64,000 bases of DNA from positions 540,526 through 604,525 of the forward strand of contig NZ_JASKLS010000001.1 of assembly GCF_030124375.1 (NCBI RefSeq), in the 5' to 3' direction. The first letter of the stretch is position 1; the number at the start of each line of letters is the position of its first letter. The position numbers and the translations under genes are program-made. The notes beneath the pieces were generated by a model. The model had not been told where the DNA came from. It was given only the letters and a program-made list of their open reading frames with translations, and did not search any database. Below are positions 34,650 through 42,631 of this stretch, piece by piece. The stretch comes from Sinorhizobium sp. 6-70. Its GTDB lineage: Bacteria > Pseudomonadota > Alphaproteobacteria > Rhizobiales > Rhizobiaceae.

Positions 34650-34825
34650 TCATTCCTGTGCTTGTCACAGGAATCCAGCCACGGCGCGTCCGCGCCGTGA
34701 TTGACTCCTTCTGGCAGCAGCGCAGATGCTGCAATAGCGACGCCTGCGTTGCGCGGAAGAGTCTTTTTAGCCCAAGGACTTGGGCTGGCTGGATTCCTGT
34801 GACAAGCACAGGAATGAGGTGGAAG
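34650..34825. repeat. Long inverted repeat, cctgtgcttgtcacagg family
   Basis: Opens with cattcctgtgcttgtcacag and ends with ctgtgacaagcacaggaatg, so the whole 175-bp element is a giant imperfect hairpin. The interior carries cacggcgcgtccgcgccgtg and gcccaaggacttgggc, each palindromic. It resembles the copies near 23708 and 60440 and looks like a mobile miniature repeat. Confidence 0.8.
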
Positions 34826-34952
34826 GAGACGCCTTGCCGTAGCACAACCGACGCGCCAGTTGTTGGCCGCTGCCGTGTACTGTGGTTTCAATGAAACAAG
34901 TTCGCGTGAAGGCGCGAGGCGAACGACAACAACCACGAAGAAAGGCGACCCG

Positions 34953-35369
34953 ATGGACGGAAAAGCAGAAGACTCTCCCTCTCGGCTGATCGATGCCAGA
35001 ATCGACGAGCTTGGCGATTGGCGGGGCGAGACGCTCGCCCGGGTTCGGGCACTTATCCGGCAGGCCGATCCCGAAGTCATCGAGGAGTGGAAATGGCGAG
35101 GCGTTCCGGTGTGGTCGCATGCCGGCATCATCTGCACCGGCGAGACCTACAAGCAGGTCGTGAAGCTGACCTTCGCCAAGGGCGCTTCGCTGGAGGACCC
35201 GGAAAGCCTCTTCAACTCGAGCCTCGAAGGCAACACCCGCCGTGCCATCGATATCCGCGAGGGCGAGAAGATCGATGAAGGGGCGCTGAAGGCGCTGATC
35301 CGCGCCGCGGTGGCGCTGAACACGTCGGCAAAGGCCGCCCGTTCGCAGAAGAAACCGAAGAGCGCCTGA
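34953..35369 (+). CDS. DUF1801-family protein
   Basis: A 138-residue soluble protein matching the YdhG/DUF1801 pattern: RVRALIRQADPEVIEEWKWRGVPVWSHAG near the N-terminus, then YKQVVKLTFAKGASL. The fold is alpha/beta and function is unknown. The ATG at 34953 begins MDGKAEDSPSR; the frame opens earlier without a plausible start. Confidence 0.82.
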   Translation: MDGKAEDSPSRLIDARIDELGDWRGETLARVRALIRQADPEVIEEWKWRGVPVWSHAGIICTGETYKQVVKLTFAKGASLEDPESLFNSSLEGNTRRAIDIREGEKIDEGALKALIRAAVALNTSAKAARSQKKPKSA

Positions 35370-35401
35370 TCTGTCTGCGCGATGGGCGCAGCCATGATGA
35401 G

Positions 35402-35455
35402 TTGAGACGGGATGCGGGCGGAAAACCGCATACACTTTTCCTCACCCCGCTCTAT
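35402..35455 (-). repeat. Single copy of the gcggaaaaccg...ttttcc hairpin repeat
   Basis: gggatgcgggcggaaaaccg then cacttttcctcaccccgctc. The same unit is tandem at 52864-53030 and, reversed, at 59527-59660 and 63036-63300. Confidence 0.7.
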
Positions 35456-36078
35456 TCCGCACGTTCGCGGCGCATCTTCCCTGAGATCAGGTCGAGCGCC
35501 GCGCCGCTGAGCTTGTCGAGTGCTTCTCGCGGCTCGCCGGCGCGCGCTCGAACGGCGAGCGAATGCATGATGGCCGAGGCCACGGATGCCAGGCCGGCGG
35601 CGTCGGCTTCCGGGCCGAGCTCGCCATCGGCAATTGCCTTGCGGATCCGCTCCTCCAGGATGGTATTGAAAGCGGCGAGGCTCTCCTGCAGCACGCGACG
35701 GACGGCCGGGCGATGCACGGCCTCGACCGACGCGGTTCCGATAAGCAGGCACCCGCGTGCGGCGTCAGTCGTGGCCATGTAGACGTCCGTCGATTTGCGC
35801 AAGACCTCTGCCAATTCCGTCCTGAGCGGCAGCTTGCCGCTCAGGGTTTCTCTTAAAGCATCCACACCGGCGTCGCGGTAACGTTCGAGCGCTGCAAGAT
35901 AAAGAGCCTCCTTGTCGCCGAATGCTCCGGCGAGGCTCGGCCGCGTCATCTGTGTTGCCGCGCTGAGGTCATCAAGCGATGTCGCGGCGAAACCAGCCGA
36001 CCAGAAGAGATCGCTCGCCCGCTGAAGTGCCTGTTCCCGATCGTATTGCACCGGCCGCCCGCGTTTCGCATTGGTCAT
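35452..36078 (-). CDS. TetR-family transcriptional regulator
   Basis: A 208-residue repressor. The N-terminal helix-turn-helix spans about residues 8-50 (ALQRASDLFWSAGFAATSLDDLSAATQMTRPSLAGAFGDKEALYLAALERY); the rest is a helical ligand-binding domain. The start at 36078 (MTNAKRGRP) lies just inside an 18-bp palindrome. A start at 36096 would place the operator within the coding region. It is divergent from the glutathione S-transferase gene, which it probably represses. Confidence 0.9.
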   Translation of the reverse strand: MTNAKRGRPVQYDREQALQRASDLFWSAGFAATSLDDLSAATQMTRPSLAGAFGDKEALYLAALERYRDAGVDALRETLSGKLPLRTELAEVLRKSTDVYMATTDAARGCLLIGTASVEAVHRPAVRRVLQESLAAFNTILEERIRKAIADGELGPEADAAGLASVASAIMHSLAVRARAGEPREALDKLSGAALDLISGKMRRERAE

Positions 36079-36080
36079 TT

Positions 36081-36138
36081 TTATTCGAACTCGCATAAAA
36101 ATATTGACGTTCCCTGAATTATATGCGATCTCGTATAA
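36081..36138. promoter_or_regulatory. Two-site TetR-type operator
   Basis: Site 1 is ttattcgaactcgcataa (36081-36098) and site 2 is atatgcgatctcgtataa (36121-36138). They agree at 14 of 18 positions, both with the palindromic core CGAnCTCG and flanking ATAA/TTAT. Centres are 40 bp apart. They lie between the TetR gene and the GST operon, with a ttgacg box at 36105-36110 between them. Confidence 0.7.
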
Positions 36139-36185
36139 ATGTCGAGCAGCAGTCAGGCCCGACCTATTCGAGATTGGAGGAAGCC

Positions 36186-36824
36186 ATGAAGCTCTATATC
36201 CAGCAGGCCGCCTGTTCCCTGTCGCCGCACATCGTCGCGCGGGAACTCGAACTTGATATCGACATCGTCGAAGTCGACCGCGGAACGCACAGGACCAGCG
36301 ACGGAGAGGACTTTCTTAGCCTCAACCCGAACGGATACGTGCCGGTGCTTATGCTGGACGACGGCGAGATCCTTATGGAAGGCCCGGCTATCGTCCAGCA
36401 TCTGGCCGACATGAAGCCGTCCGGCGGCCTCGCGCCTCGCGATGCCCGTGAACGCCGGCGCATCCAGTCGCTGTTGAACTTCGTCTCGAGCGAACTCCAC
36501 AAGCCGATGGTCCAGATGTTCTATCCCGATTATGCCGCGGTGAAGGATGTGCTTCGAAAGCATGTCACGGCACGTCTCGACTGGATATCGACACAATTTG
36601 CCGGAGACTTTCTGACCGGCGACAGCTTAAGCGTCGCGGATGTCTATCTCTTCGTCTGCCTCAACTGGTCGCCGTGGCTGGACATCGATCTGTCGCGCTG
36701 GCCAGGGCTCGAGGCGTTCATGCGCCGCGTCGGCGCCCGTCCCGCGGTGCGTGAAGCGCTCCGGGCCGAGCGGCTCACCCACCGCGCCAATGGCGTGTTC
36801 TTCGTGCCGCGCGAAGCTGCGTGA
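36186..36824 (+). CDS. Glutathione S-transferase family protein
   Basis: A 212-residue cytosolic enzyme. The thioredoxin-like N-terminus starts MKLYIQQAACSLSPHIVARELEL, with CSLS the usual region of the catalytic Cys/Ser in bacterial beta-class GSTs, and continues to LNPNGYVPVLMLDDGEILMEGPAIVQHLAD (glutathione site). The C-terminal part is all-helical. A GGAGGAAG site is present. First gene of a two-gene operon with the NTF2-like gene at 36842. Confidence 0.9.
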   Translation: MKLYIQQAACSLSPHIVARELELDIDIVEVDRGTHRTSDGEDFLSLNPNGYVPVLMLDDGEILMEGPAIVQHLADMKPSGGLAPRDARERRRIQSLLNFVSSELHKPMVQMFYPDYAAVKDVLRKHVTARLDWISTQFAGDFLTGDSLSVADVYLFVCLNWSPWLDIDLSRWPGLEAFMRRVGARPAVREALRAERLTHRANGVFFVPREAA

Positions 36825-36841
36825 AGCGGAACAGGGAGGTC

Positions 36842-37246
36842 ATGATGACAAGCGATAGCTTCAAAGACCCGGCCAGCTTCAAAGATCCGGAAAGCCTACG
36901 GACCGCCGAAATTCTGGAGCGCTTCAACCGTGTGTTCCTGGACCACGACCCTGCTGCCCTGCAGGATCTCGTTGCCGATGATTGCATCATCGAAAACACC
37001 CAGCCGGCACCGGACGGCTCCCGCCATGAGGGCAAGGCAGACTGCATAGAGCTTTGGACGAAAATCGCCACGATGTCCGATGCTTACTTCGAAACCGAAA
37101 GCATCATCGCGCACGGCGATCGCGGGGAAATCCGCTGGCGGCTGATCTGGGGGCCGGAGCACCAGGATTCCGTGCGCGGCGTGAACCTCATGCATGTACG
37201 CAACGGCCGGATCGTGGAAGCCCAGGGATATGTGAAGGGCGGCTGA
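36842..37246 (+). CDS. NTF2/SnoaL-like protein
   Basis: A 134-residue protein with an NTF2-like alpha+beta barrel: AEILERFNRVFLDHDPAALQDLVADDCIIENTQPAPDGSRHEGK and ETESIIAHGDRGEIRWRLIW. The N-terminus contains a small duplication (DSFKDPASFKDPESL). A GGGAGG precedes the double ATG. It lies 17 bp after the GST gene, so both probably belong to one detoxification operon under the divergent TetR regulator. Confidence 0.82.
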   Translation: MMTSDSFKDPASFKDPESLRTAEILERFNRVFLDHDPAALQDLVADDCIIENTQPAPDGSRHEGKADCIELWTKIATMSDAYFETESIIAHGDRGEIRWRLIWGPEHQDSVRGVNLMHVRNGRIVEAQGYVKGG

Positions 37247-37283
37247 CCTCCACATAACCAGCGAAACCAAAGTCACGTTCGGT

Positions 37284-37319
37284 CCCGCCTGTCAGAGAGA
37301 GACAGGCGGGATTTCTTTT
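37284..37319 (+). terminator. Rho-independent terminator of the GST operon
   Basis: The stem cccgcctgtc/gacaggcggg has a 7-nt loop and is followed by atttctttt. It separates the rightward GST operon from the convergent gene at 37327. Confidence 0.88.
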
Positions 37320-37326
37320 GGGCGGG

Positions 37327-38367
37327 TTAGTCCTCCGCGACCGCCAACGACAGATGGTCCGGCGCGAGCGCGTTGAGATAGTCGCGGGCATCGAAAATCG
37401 CGCCCGGCGCCTGGGCGCCACTGCCCCGCGCCCTGCCGTCGAGAATGCGCTGGACGGCCTCTGAGATGAGCGGCGCCGAGAAGGCATAGATGTCTCGCCC
37501 CTCCGCGGCGATCCGCCGGATCTGCTCGCCCTTTCGCACGGTCGCCTCGACCAGGAAGATCTGCGCGGATCGACCGTTCTCGTCCGCGGGCTCGGGCGCT
37601 GGCGTCGCCGGGTCCCGGACGTCACTCAGCGCAGTGCGATTGAGATAGGTGCGGAGCTCGGATGAGCGCGTATGCCGCGCAATCACGACGATCTCCGAAA
37701 ACGGCAGTTCGACGACCTTCTGCTGCCCGAACGGCTCCGGGAAATTCCAGTCCGCCTCGGCGGCCGGCTGAACCACCGGCACAAGCGCACCGTTGGCAAC
37801 GATCATGCGCCGGGCCGTGTTCTTCGCGCCCGTTATTCGCGTGCCTTCCGTCGGGTGCCAGCTGTCGAGCGCAATCCCTACCCTGATCTCGTCGGCGCTG
37901 TCCCAGTCGCCCATGGCTGTCGTAACGAGCAGGTCGGCAAAGCCGCCGTAAAAGCCCATTGCCGGAACGAAGAGCACGCCGGCATCGCGCGCCGCCTTGT
38001 CGAATTTGTCGTAGATCGCCTGCGCGCTCGGCTGCTCGGCCGTCACGTCGAGATAGTGGATCCCCGCACGAAGCGCTGCGGAAGCGACCGCATCGGCGGT
38101 GTCGAGAAAGGGCCCGGCACAGTTGATGACCGCGGCCGCGCCCTTGAATGCCTGATCGAGCGATTCCGGGTCGTCTATCGAAGTACCCCGCACCTCGATG
38201 CCGCGATCCGCGAACTCGGCCAGCTTCGCCACGTTGCGTGCGACGGCGATCGGAGTGATGCCGCGGCGCAAGAGTTCCGAGACGACGAAACGTCCCGTAT
38301 GCCCGGCAGCCCCGAATACGGCGACAGCCCGATCCTTCTCCGAAGTTCCTGATGAGTGAACAGTCAT
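37327..38367 (-). CDS. Saccharopine dehydrogenase-like NAD(P)-binding protein
   Basis: A 346-residue protein. The Rossmann motif is VAVFGAAGHTGRFVVSELL (about residues 15-33), followed by VINCAGPFLDTADAVASAALRAGIHYLDVTAE typical of the saccharopine dehydrogenase/trans-acting enoyl reductase group. The start at 38367 has GTGGAGGAAGG. The enzyme probably reduces or oxidises an unknown carbonyl compound. It is divergent from a TetR-type regulator with a clear dyad between them. Confidence 0.88.
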   Translation of the reverse strand: MTVHSSGTSEKDRAVAVFGAAGHTGRFVVSELLRRGITPIAVARNVAKLAEFADRGIEVRGTSIDDPESLDQAFKGAAAVINCAGPFLDTADAVASAALRAGIHYLDVTAEQPSAQAIYDKFDKAARDAGVLFVPAMGFYGGFADLLVTTAMGDWDSADEIRVGIALDSWHPTEGTRITGAKNTARRMIVANGALVPVVQPAAEADWNFPEPFGQQKVVELPFSEIVVIARHTRSSELRTYLNRTALSDVRDPATPAPEPADENGRSAQIFLVEATVRKGEQIRRIAAEGRDIYAFSAPLISEAVQRILDGRARGSGAQAPGAIFDARDYLNALAPDHLSLAVAED

Positions 38368-38381
38368 CGCCTTCCTCCACG

Positions 38382-38422
38382 CTACAGACCTGTTTGTTCT
38401 ATCGCTACAAACAAGTCTGTAG
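38382..38422. promoter_or_regulatory. Inverted-repeat operator between SDH-like gene and tetR
   Basis: ctacagacctgtttg (38382-38396) and caaacaagtctgtag (38408-38422) are complementary at 14 of 15 positions, separated by 11 bp. Each half resembles one TetR-type site acagacytgtttgt, so the region may hold two facing sites. Confidence 0.7.
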
Positions 38423-38468
38423 CGTGTCAAGCAGGCTTGTGCTAGGTTACGAAAATCGGAGGTAAGCG

Positions 38469-39062
38469 ATGGCGAAAAGCGCGGCTAGGGCGAATAACCA
38501 AGATGCTGTCGACGTGAGGGACAGGATCCTTGAAACGGCGTCGACGCTTTTTTACGCGCGCGGCGTGCGTGCCGTCGGAGTCGACCTCGTGGTCGAGGAG
38601 GCCGGCGTCGCCAAGACCAGCCTCTACCGGCATTTCGGCACGAAGGACGATCTCGTCGCCGCCTTCCTCGCACGCGAGGACCAGGATTTCTGGAGCACAT
38701 GGGACCACGTGGCTGAAAAGCACGAGGATGACGCGCGGGCGGAGCTTGACGCGCATCTGGAGTGGATCGGCGAGCGGGTCGGACGGCCACACTATCGCGG
38801 TTGCCCGCAGATCAACGTTGCCGCGGAGTTCCCGGAGGCAGACCACCCGGCGCGGAAGGTCGCGGCAGCCCACAAGCTTGAAATGCGGCGCCGGCTGAAG
38901 GGGATCGCGGAGCGGCTCGGGGTCGGCCGCCCGGACGAGCTTGCCGGTCAGCTCGCATTGCTGATCAACGGCGCATTCGTCAGCTCGCAGGTTCTTGAAG
39001 CAGGCGAAGCCATTCCGCTCCTGCGGCGAACCGCGGACGCGCTGATTGCCGCCGCTGGGTAA
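38469..39062 (+). CDS. TetR-family transcriptional regulator
   Basis: A 197-residue regulator. The helix-turn-helix is ILETASTLFYARGVRAVGVDLVVEEAGVAKTSLYRHFGTKDDLVAAF (about residues 20-66), followed by a helical effector domain with a YRGCPQINVAAEF segment. It is divergent from the saccharopine-dehydrogenase-like gene and likely controls both through the dyad at 38382-38422. The inducer is unknown. Confidence 0.92.
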   Translation: MAKSAARANNQDAVDVRDRILETASTLFYARGVRAVGVDLVVEEAGVAKTSLYRHFGTKDDLVAAFLAREDQDFWSTWDHVAEKHEDDARAELDAHLEWIGERVGRPHYRGCPQINVAAEFPEADHPARKVAAAHKLEMRRRLKGIAERLGVGRPDELAGQLALLINGAFVSSQVLEAGEAIPLLRRTADALIAAAG

Positions 39063-39095
39063 AAAGAAAGGTCGCAGCCACCTTTCGCTACGGCA

Positions 39096-39704
39096 TTACA
39101 TCCCGCTCAACAGCCTGTAGGCGATCATCCACATGACGGCGGCGATCACGAGATCCAGCACCCGCCATGCCGAGGGCCGCGAGAATATCGGGCGCAGCCA
39201 CTTGGCGCCGTAGCCAAGCGCAAAGAAGAACAGGAACGAAGCCGACATCGCGCCGGCGGCGAACAGCATTTCCTGCCCCGGAAAGCGGGTCGCAATGGTG
39301 CCGAGAAGCACGACCGTATCCAGGTAGACATGCGGATTGAGCCAGGTGAGCGCCAGGCAGGTCGCAAACGTCGGCCAGAACCGCGAAGAGACTTCTTCTC
39401 CGACCGTCAGGGCTCCGGAAGATCGAATGGCGGAACGGAGGCTTTTTGCGCCGTACCAGATGAGGAAGGCGGCTCCCCCAAATCGCATGGCCGGATCGAG
39501 CCAGGGCAGCATCGCCGCAATCTGCCGGAGGCTGGTAACGCCGAGAAGGATCAGGATGGCATCGGACACGCCGCATGTAAGGCACACGGCGAATACATGC
39601 TCGCGCCGCAAGCCCTGGCGCAGAACGAAGGCGTTCTGCGCACCGATTGCGACGATCAGGCTCAAGCCCATCATCAGGCCAGTCATATAAATTGGAAGGT
39701 TCAT
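39096..39704 (-). CDS. LysE/ArgO-family amino acid exporter
   Basis: A 202-residue inner-membrane exporter with five to six helices. Motifs include GLMMGLSLIVAIGAQNAFVLRQGLRREHV, characteristic of LysE/ArgO, and LTWLNPHVYLDTVVLLGTI. It exports basic amino acids to limit their build-up. It is divergent from an ArgP/LysG-type regulator, the classic arrangement, with a dyad between at 39771-39788. Confidence 0.92.
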   Translation of the reverse strand: MNLPIYMTGLMMGLSLIVAIGAQNAFVLRQGLRREHVFAVCLTCGVSDAILILLGVTSLRQIAAMLPWLDPAMRFGGAAFLIWYGAKSLRSAIRSSGALTVGEEVSSRFWPTFATCLALTWLNPHVYLDTVVLLGTIATRFPGQEMLFAAGAMSASFLFFFALGYGAKWLRPIFSRPSAWRVLDLVIAAVMWMIAYRLLSGM

Positions 39705-39770
39705 GCTGACGAAATGCTCCGTGAACGAGTCGGCATTTCTCTAGCGGGCGCCACGAAGTTAGTATAATTA

Positions 39771-39788
39771 AATCAGGTAAACCAGATT
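39771..39788. promoter_or_regulatory. Candidate LysR-type operator aatcaggtaaaccagatt
   Basis: An imperfect dyad (atc-x-ggt-xx-acc-x-gat) lies 16 bp before the ArgP-like gene and 66 bp before the lysE-like gene. Position and symmetry suit binding of the LysR-type regulator controlling the exporter. Confidence 0.55.
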
Positions 39789-39804
39789 AAGAAGAACTAA
39801 CGAG

Positions 39805-40704
39805 ATGCTCGATTATCCCGCGCTTCACGCCGTTGCAACCGTCGTCCAGACCGGCAGCTTCGAAAAGGCGGCCGCCGCGTTGAACGTGACGCCCTCGGCC
39901 GTCTCGCAGCGGGTGAAGCAGCTGGAAGAACGCCTCGGCGTGGTTTTGATCGTCCGGGGAAACCCGTGCACGGCCACCGAGAAGGGAGCGTGGCTCTGCC
40001 GCCACATGGAGAATGTCGGCATGCTGGAAGGCGAGTTGATGGAGCATCTGCCGTCGCTTGCCGATCCCGACAAGCCGCGCGAGCAAGTAACGCTGCACAT
40101 TGCGACCAATGCCGACAGCCTCGGAACCTGGTTCCTGCCAGCCATATCGAATTTCTCCAGGAAATCCCGCTATCTGCTGAACCTTGCCATCGACGACCAG
40201 GATCATACAGCCGAATGGCTGCAACGCGGTCGCGTGCTCGCGGCTGTCACCAGCCTCGAGAAGCCGATCTCGGGTTGTCGGCGCACGTCACTCGGAGCGC
40301 TCCGCTATCATGCGACGGCAAGCCCCGAGTTCATGGCCAAATACTTCGCCGACGGCGTCACGGCCGAGGCGATCGGGCGCGCGCCCGCCTTGACCTTCAA
40401 CCAGAAAGACAGGCTGCAAAGCCGCTGGATCCGCCAGGCTCTCGGCCAGGAGCTTGCCCATCCCACCCATTGGCTGCCATCGACGCAGAGTTTCCTCGAT
40501 GCGAGCCTCGCCGGCATGGGCTGGTGCATGAACCCTGCCCTCCTCGCCGCGGAGCACCTGGCTTCCGGGCGGCTCGTCGAACTCATCCCGGATACCCCGC
40601 TCGACGTGCCGCTGTTCTGGCAGATCAACCGCCTCGCCGCCGACCGGCTGACGGACCTGACGCGCGAAGTGGTCGCAACGGCGAAGTCGCGACTGCTTGG
40701 GTGA
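39805..40704 (+). CDS. ArgP/LysG-type LysR-family regulator
   Basis: A 299-residue activator. The winged HTH spans about residues 3-62 (LHAVATVVQTGSFEKAAAALNVTPSAVSQRVKQLEERLGVVL); the rest is a two-lobed sensor domain. The RGNPCTATEKG stretch after the HTH is typical of the ArgP/LysG/IciA branch, which senses lysine and arginine. It is divergent from the LysE-type exporter. Confidence 0.92.
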   Translation: MLDYPALHAVATVVQTGSFEKAAAALNVTPSAVSQRVKQLEERLGVVLIVRGNPCTATEKGAWLCRHMENVGMLEGELMEHLPSLADPDKPREQVTLHIATNADSLGTWFLPAISNFSRKSRYLLNLAIDDQDHTAEWLQRGRVLAAVTSLEKPISGCRRTSLGALRYHATASPEFMAKYFADGVTAEAIGRAPALTFNQKDRLQSRWIRQALGQELAHPTHWLPSTQSFLDASLAGMGWCMNPALLAAEHLASGRLVELIPDTPLDVPLFWQINRLAADRLTDLTREVVATAKSRLLG

Positions 40705-40898
40705 GCGCCTTTGGCCCGAAGTGGACCTCGCACGTCAGGAGGCTGAGGTCCGCATTCGGTGGAATCCGGAAGTCGAGCGGCTGGGGAACTGAAGGGCACA
40801 ATGCGCCAGAGCGGACATTGCGGATGTGCTCAATAGCTGGAAATCTGCTGCGCTGTTGCGTCTACGGCACTTTCAAGTACCCATACGGGCGCGCGCGT

Positions 40899-41300
40899 TT
40901 AGCCGCTCAAAAACTCTGGGCGGCAATAATCCTGCATAAAATCGAGCTGGCAAGCAAACCATGCGAATGTGGCTCCCGTCGCGACGAACACGAGCGATAG
41001 CAGCGCCAGCAACACCGCTGCGATGATAGCGAGGGATGCGCCAAATATGCTCCTGGTCTGGAGAAAGTGAACGACAAGTCCGATTGGACCTGTGAGTGCG
41101 ACAAGCCATCTGAGCCAATTGGAAATTGAACGGCCGCGCTTCATGGCGTCCAACTGCGCCCACCACAGCATAATAAACGTCATGACCATGGCGTTTACCA
41201 AGTTCGTCACATAGCCAGCGCCCACCGGTGTAAGCGGCGTGAGAAAACCCCAAATGATACAATAACTATAGAGGGCGAGGAGCGCTGGATTGACGTACAT
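40899..41300 (-). CDS. Hypothetical multi-pass membrane protein
   Basis: A 133-residue protein with four hydrophobic segments (NPALLALYSYCIIWGFLTPL, VTNLVNAMVMTFIMLWWAQL, WLVALTGPIGLVVHFL, LAIIAAVLLALLSLVFVATG). It starts MYVNPA but lacks a clear ribosome site. No family recognised. It lies in a stretch with less regular codon use than its neighbours. Confidence 0.5.
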   Translation of the reverse strand: MYVNPALLALYSYCIIWGFLTPLTPVGAGYVTNLVNAMVMTFIMLWWAQLDAMKRGRSISNWLRWLVALTGPIGLVVHFLQTRSIFGASLAIIAAVLLALLSLVFVATGATFAWFACQLDFMQDYCRPEFLSG

Positions 41301-41783
41301 GCAATAAAAAATACCTTTTTGAGGCGCTGTGAAAGTTGATCGGCTATGGGTCGCGTTTTATCGGAGGGAGGAAAAAGAGAGCGCACCTGTTCAGCAGGCT
41401 CTGAGGTTAGTAGCAAAGCAGGCCGGTTCAACCAATCGGGGAAAATACAATTTTCCGCAAGGGCTGTACGAGCTTCTTCAAAAAATCGTTTAAGGGCCAA
41501 CTTAGCAAGGACGGCGCTGAGGAAAACGTAGAAAAGCTACCCGCCGCGTTGAGAAATGGCGGCCTCTCCTAAAGTTACTGGAGTCCGCATTGCGCCCCAT
41601 TTCCGCCATTCAGACCACCGTTGCAGCTTCCCGAAAGCTGACGGTCTGCTAAGCCGGCACTAAGGCCTCGAATGGGGTGGTAGCGGTTACGCCGCCTGTC
41701 ACAGGTCCTGGAACTCCGCCCAAGGCGTTGATGTCAATGCGGGCATCCAAAATATCAAGTACTCCTTCGCGGCCTCGTCTAGG
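41301..41783. other. Region without a recognised gene
   Basis: Frames here are short and have unlikely composition. The base composition is lower in GC than the flanks around 41300-41540. No repeat family was recognised. It may be a remnant of transferred DNA. Confidence 0.3.
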
Positions 41784-42431
41784 CTATCCGCCCGCGTGGT
41801 CGCTGCCACCGTGCGCGGCGATGAACATGGCGACGGCCGACCGGCAATAGGATTCGATCTCGTTATCGTCCTCTGCTCTCGCCTCATCGAAGCGTGCGAC
41901 AATCAGGAGATCGGAGCCTTTGAAAAGTGCGGCAAACAAGCGGGCGGACCGGAGAGGATCGGGCACGTTCAAAGCCGCCTTCGCGTCCAACTGACGCAAC
42001 AGGGCCTCGATTTGGGCGGTGATATGGGCGGGGCCGGCTTCGTAATGGATCTTGCTCAACGACTTTTGGTTCGGCGTGTCGGCCATGACCATGGCTTCGA
42101 CGTTGCGGACGTCCGGGCGCAACAGCGTGCGAAGCAGCGATGATCCCACCGCCATGAGCTGATCTTCGGCCGAGCCGTCGACGCCTTCAAAAAGGGCCTG
42201 TGGTATTAACTGCTGGCAGCGGGCCGCAAAGGCCGCTCCAAACAGCGCCTCTTTGTTCTCGAAGTGCCTGTAGATGCTGAGCTTGGATATCTTCGCTCGC
42301 TGGGCGACCTTGTCCAATGTCGTCGCTTGAAAGCCCAATTCCGCAAAGAGTTCGCCCGCGGCGTCGACTATGGTTTGGCCGAGCGCCTCATTGGCGGGCC
42401 GGCCTCTCCTGCCTCGACTATTTTCGCTCAC
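41784..42431 (-). CDS. TetR-family transcriptional regulator (GTG start)
   Basis: A 215-residue regulator. The HTH spans TIVDAAGELFAELGFQATTLDKVAQRAKISKLSIYRHFENKEALFGAAF (about residues 20-67); the C-terminal domain is helical. It starts at GTG 42431 (SENSRGRRGRP) without a clear ribosome site. It is divergent from the thioredoxin-reductase-like operon and probably binds the dyad in the promoter at 42446-42478. Confidence 0.9.
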   Translation of the reverse strand: MSENSRGRRGRPANEALGQTIVDAAGELFAELGFQATTLDKVAQRAKISKLSIYRHFENKEALFGAAFAARCQQLIPQALFEGVDGSAEDQLMAVGSSLLRTLLRPDVRNVEAMVMADTPNQKSLSKIHYEAGPAHITAQIEALLRQLDAKAALNVPDPLRSARLFAALFKGSDLLIVARFDEARAEDDNEIESYCRSAVAMFIAAHGGSDHAGG

Positions 42432-42445
42432 GATAATTACAGTCC

Positions 42446-42478
42446 TTGACAGTATCGTTATTCGTGAATTACGATACT
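42446..42478 (+). promoter_or_regulatory. Promoter with overlapping TetR-type dyad
   Basis: A -35 box ttgaca (42446-42451) and a -10 box tacgat (42470-42475) are 18 bp apart. The perfect arms agtatcgt (42451-42458) and acgatact (42471-42478) overlap both boxes, so a bound repressor would block polymerase. The transcript would have a leader of about 150 nt before the gene at 42632. Confidence 0.7.
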
Positions 42479-42631
42479 ACGCAGTCTCGGAAATTCCAAG
42501 AGGTGATTTTATCGTGTCCTCCAGATCAGGTTTGCCTTGGCCGCAAGGCGATATCCAATGCGCATCGCTGGACGATATTGCGCGCCAGGCACAGCCTAAG
42601 TCCCTCCATCAGCAATACGGAGCCCATCACC

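Noticed and set aside
41207..41500. 97-residue leftward frame upstream of the membrane protein at 41300
   Set aside because: No ribosome site, no domain and overlap with the better membrane protein frame; left as unassigned.
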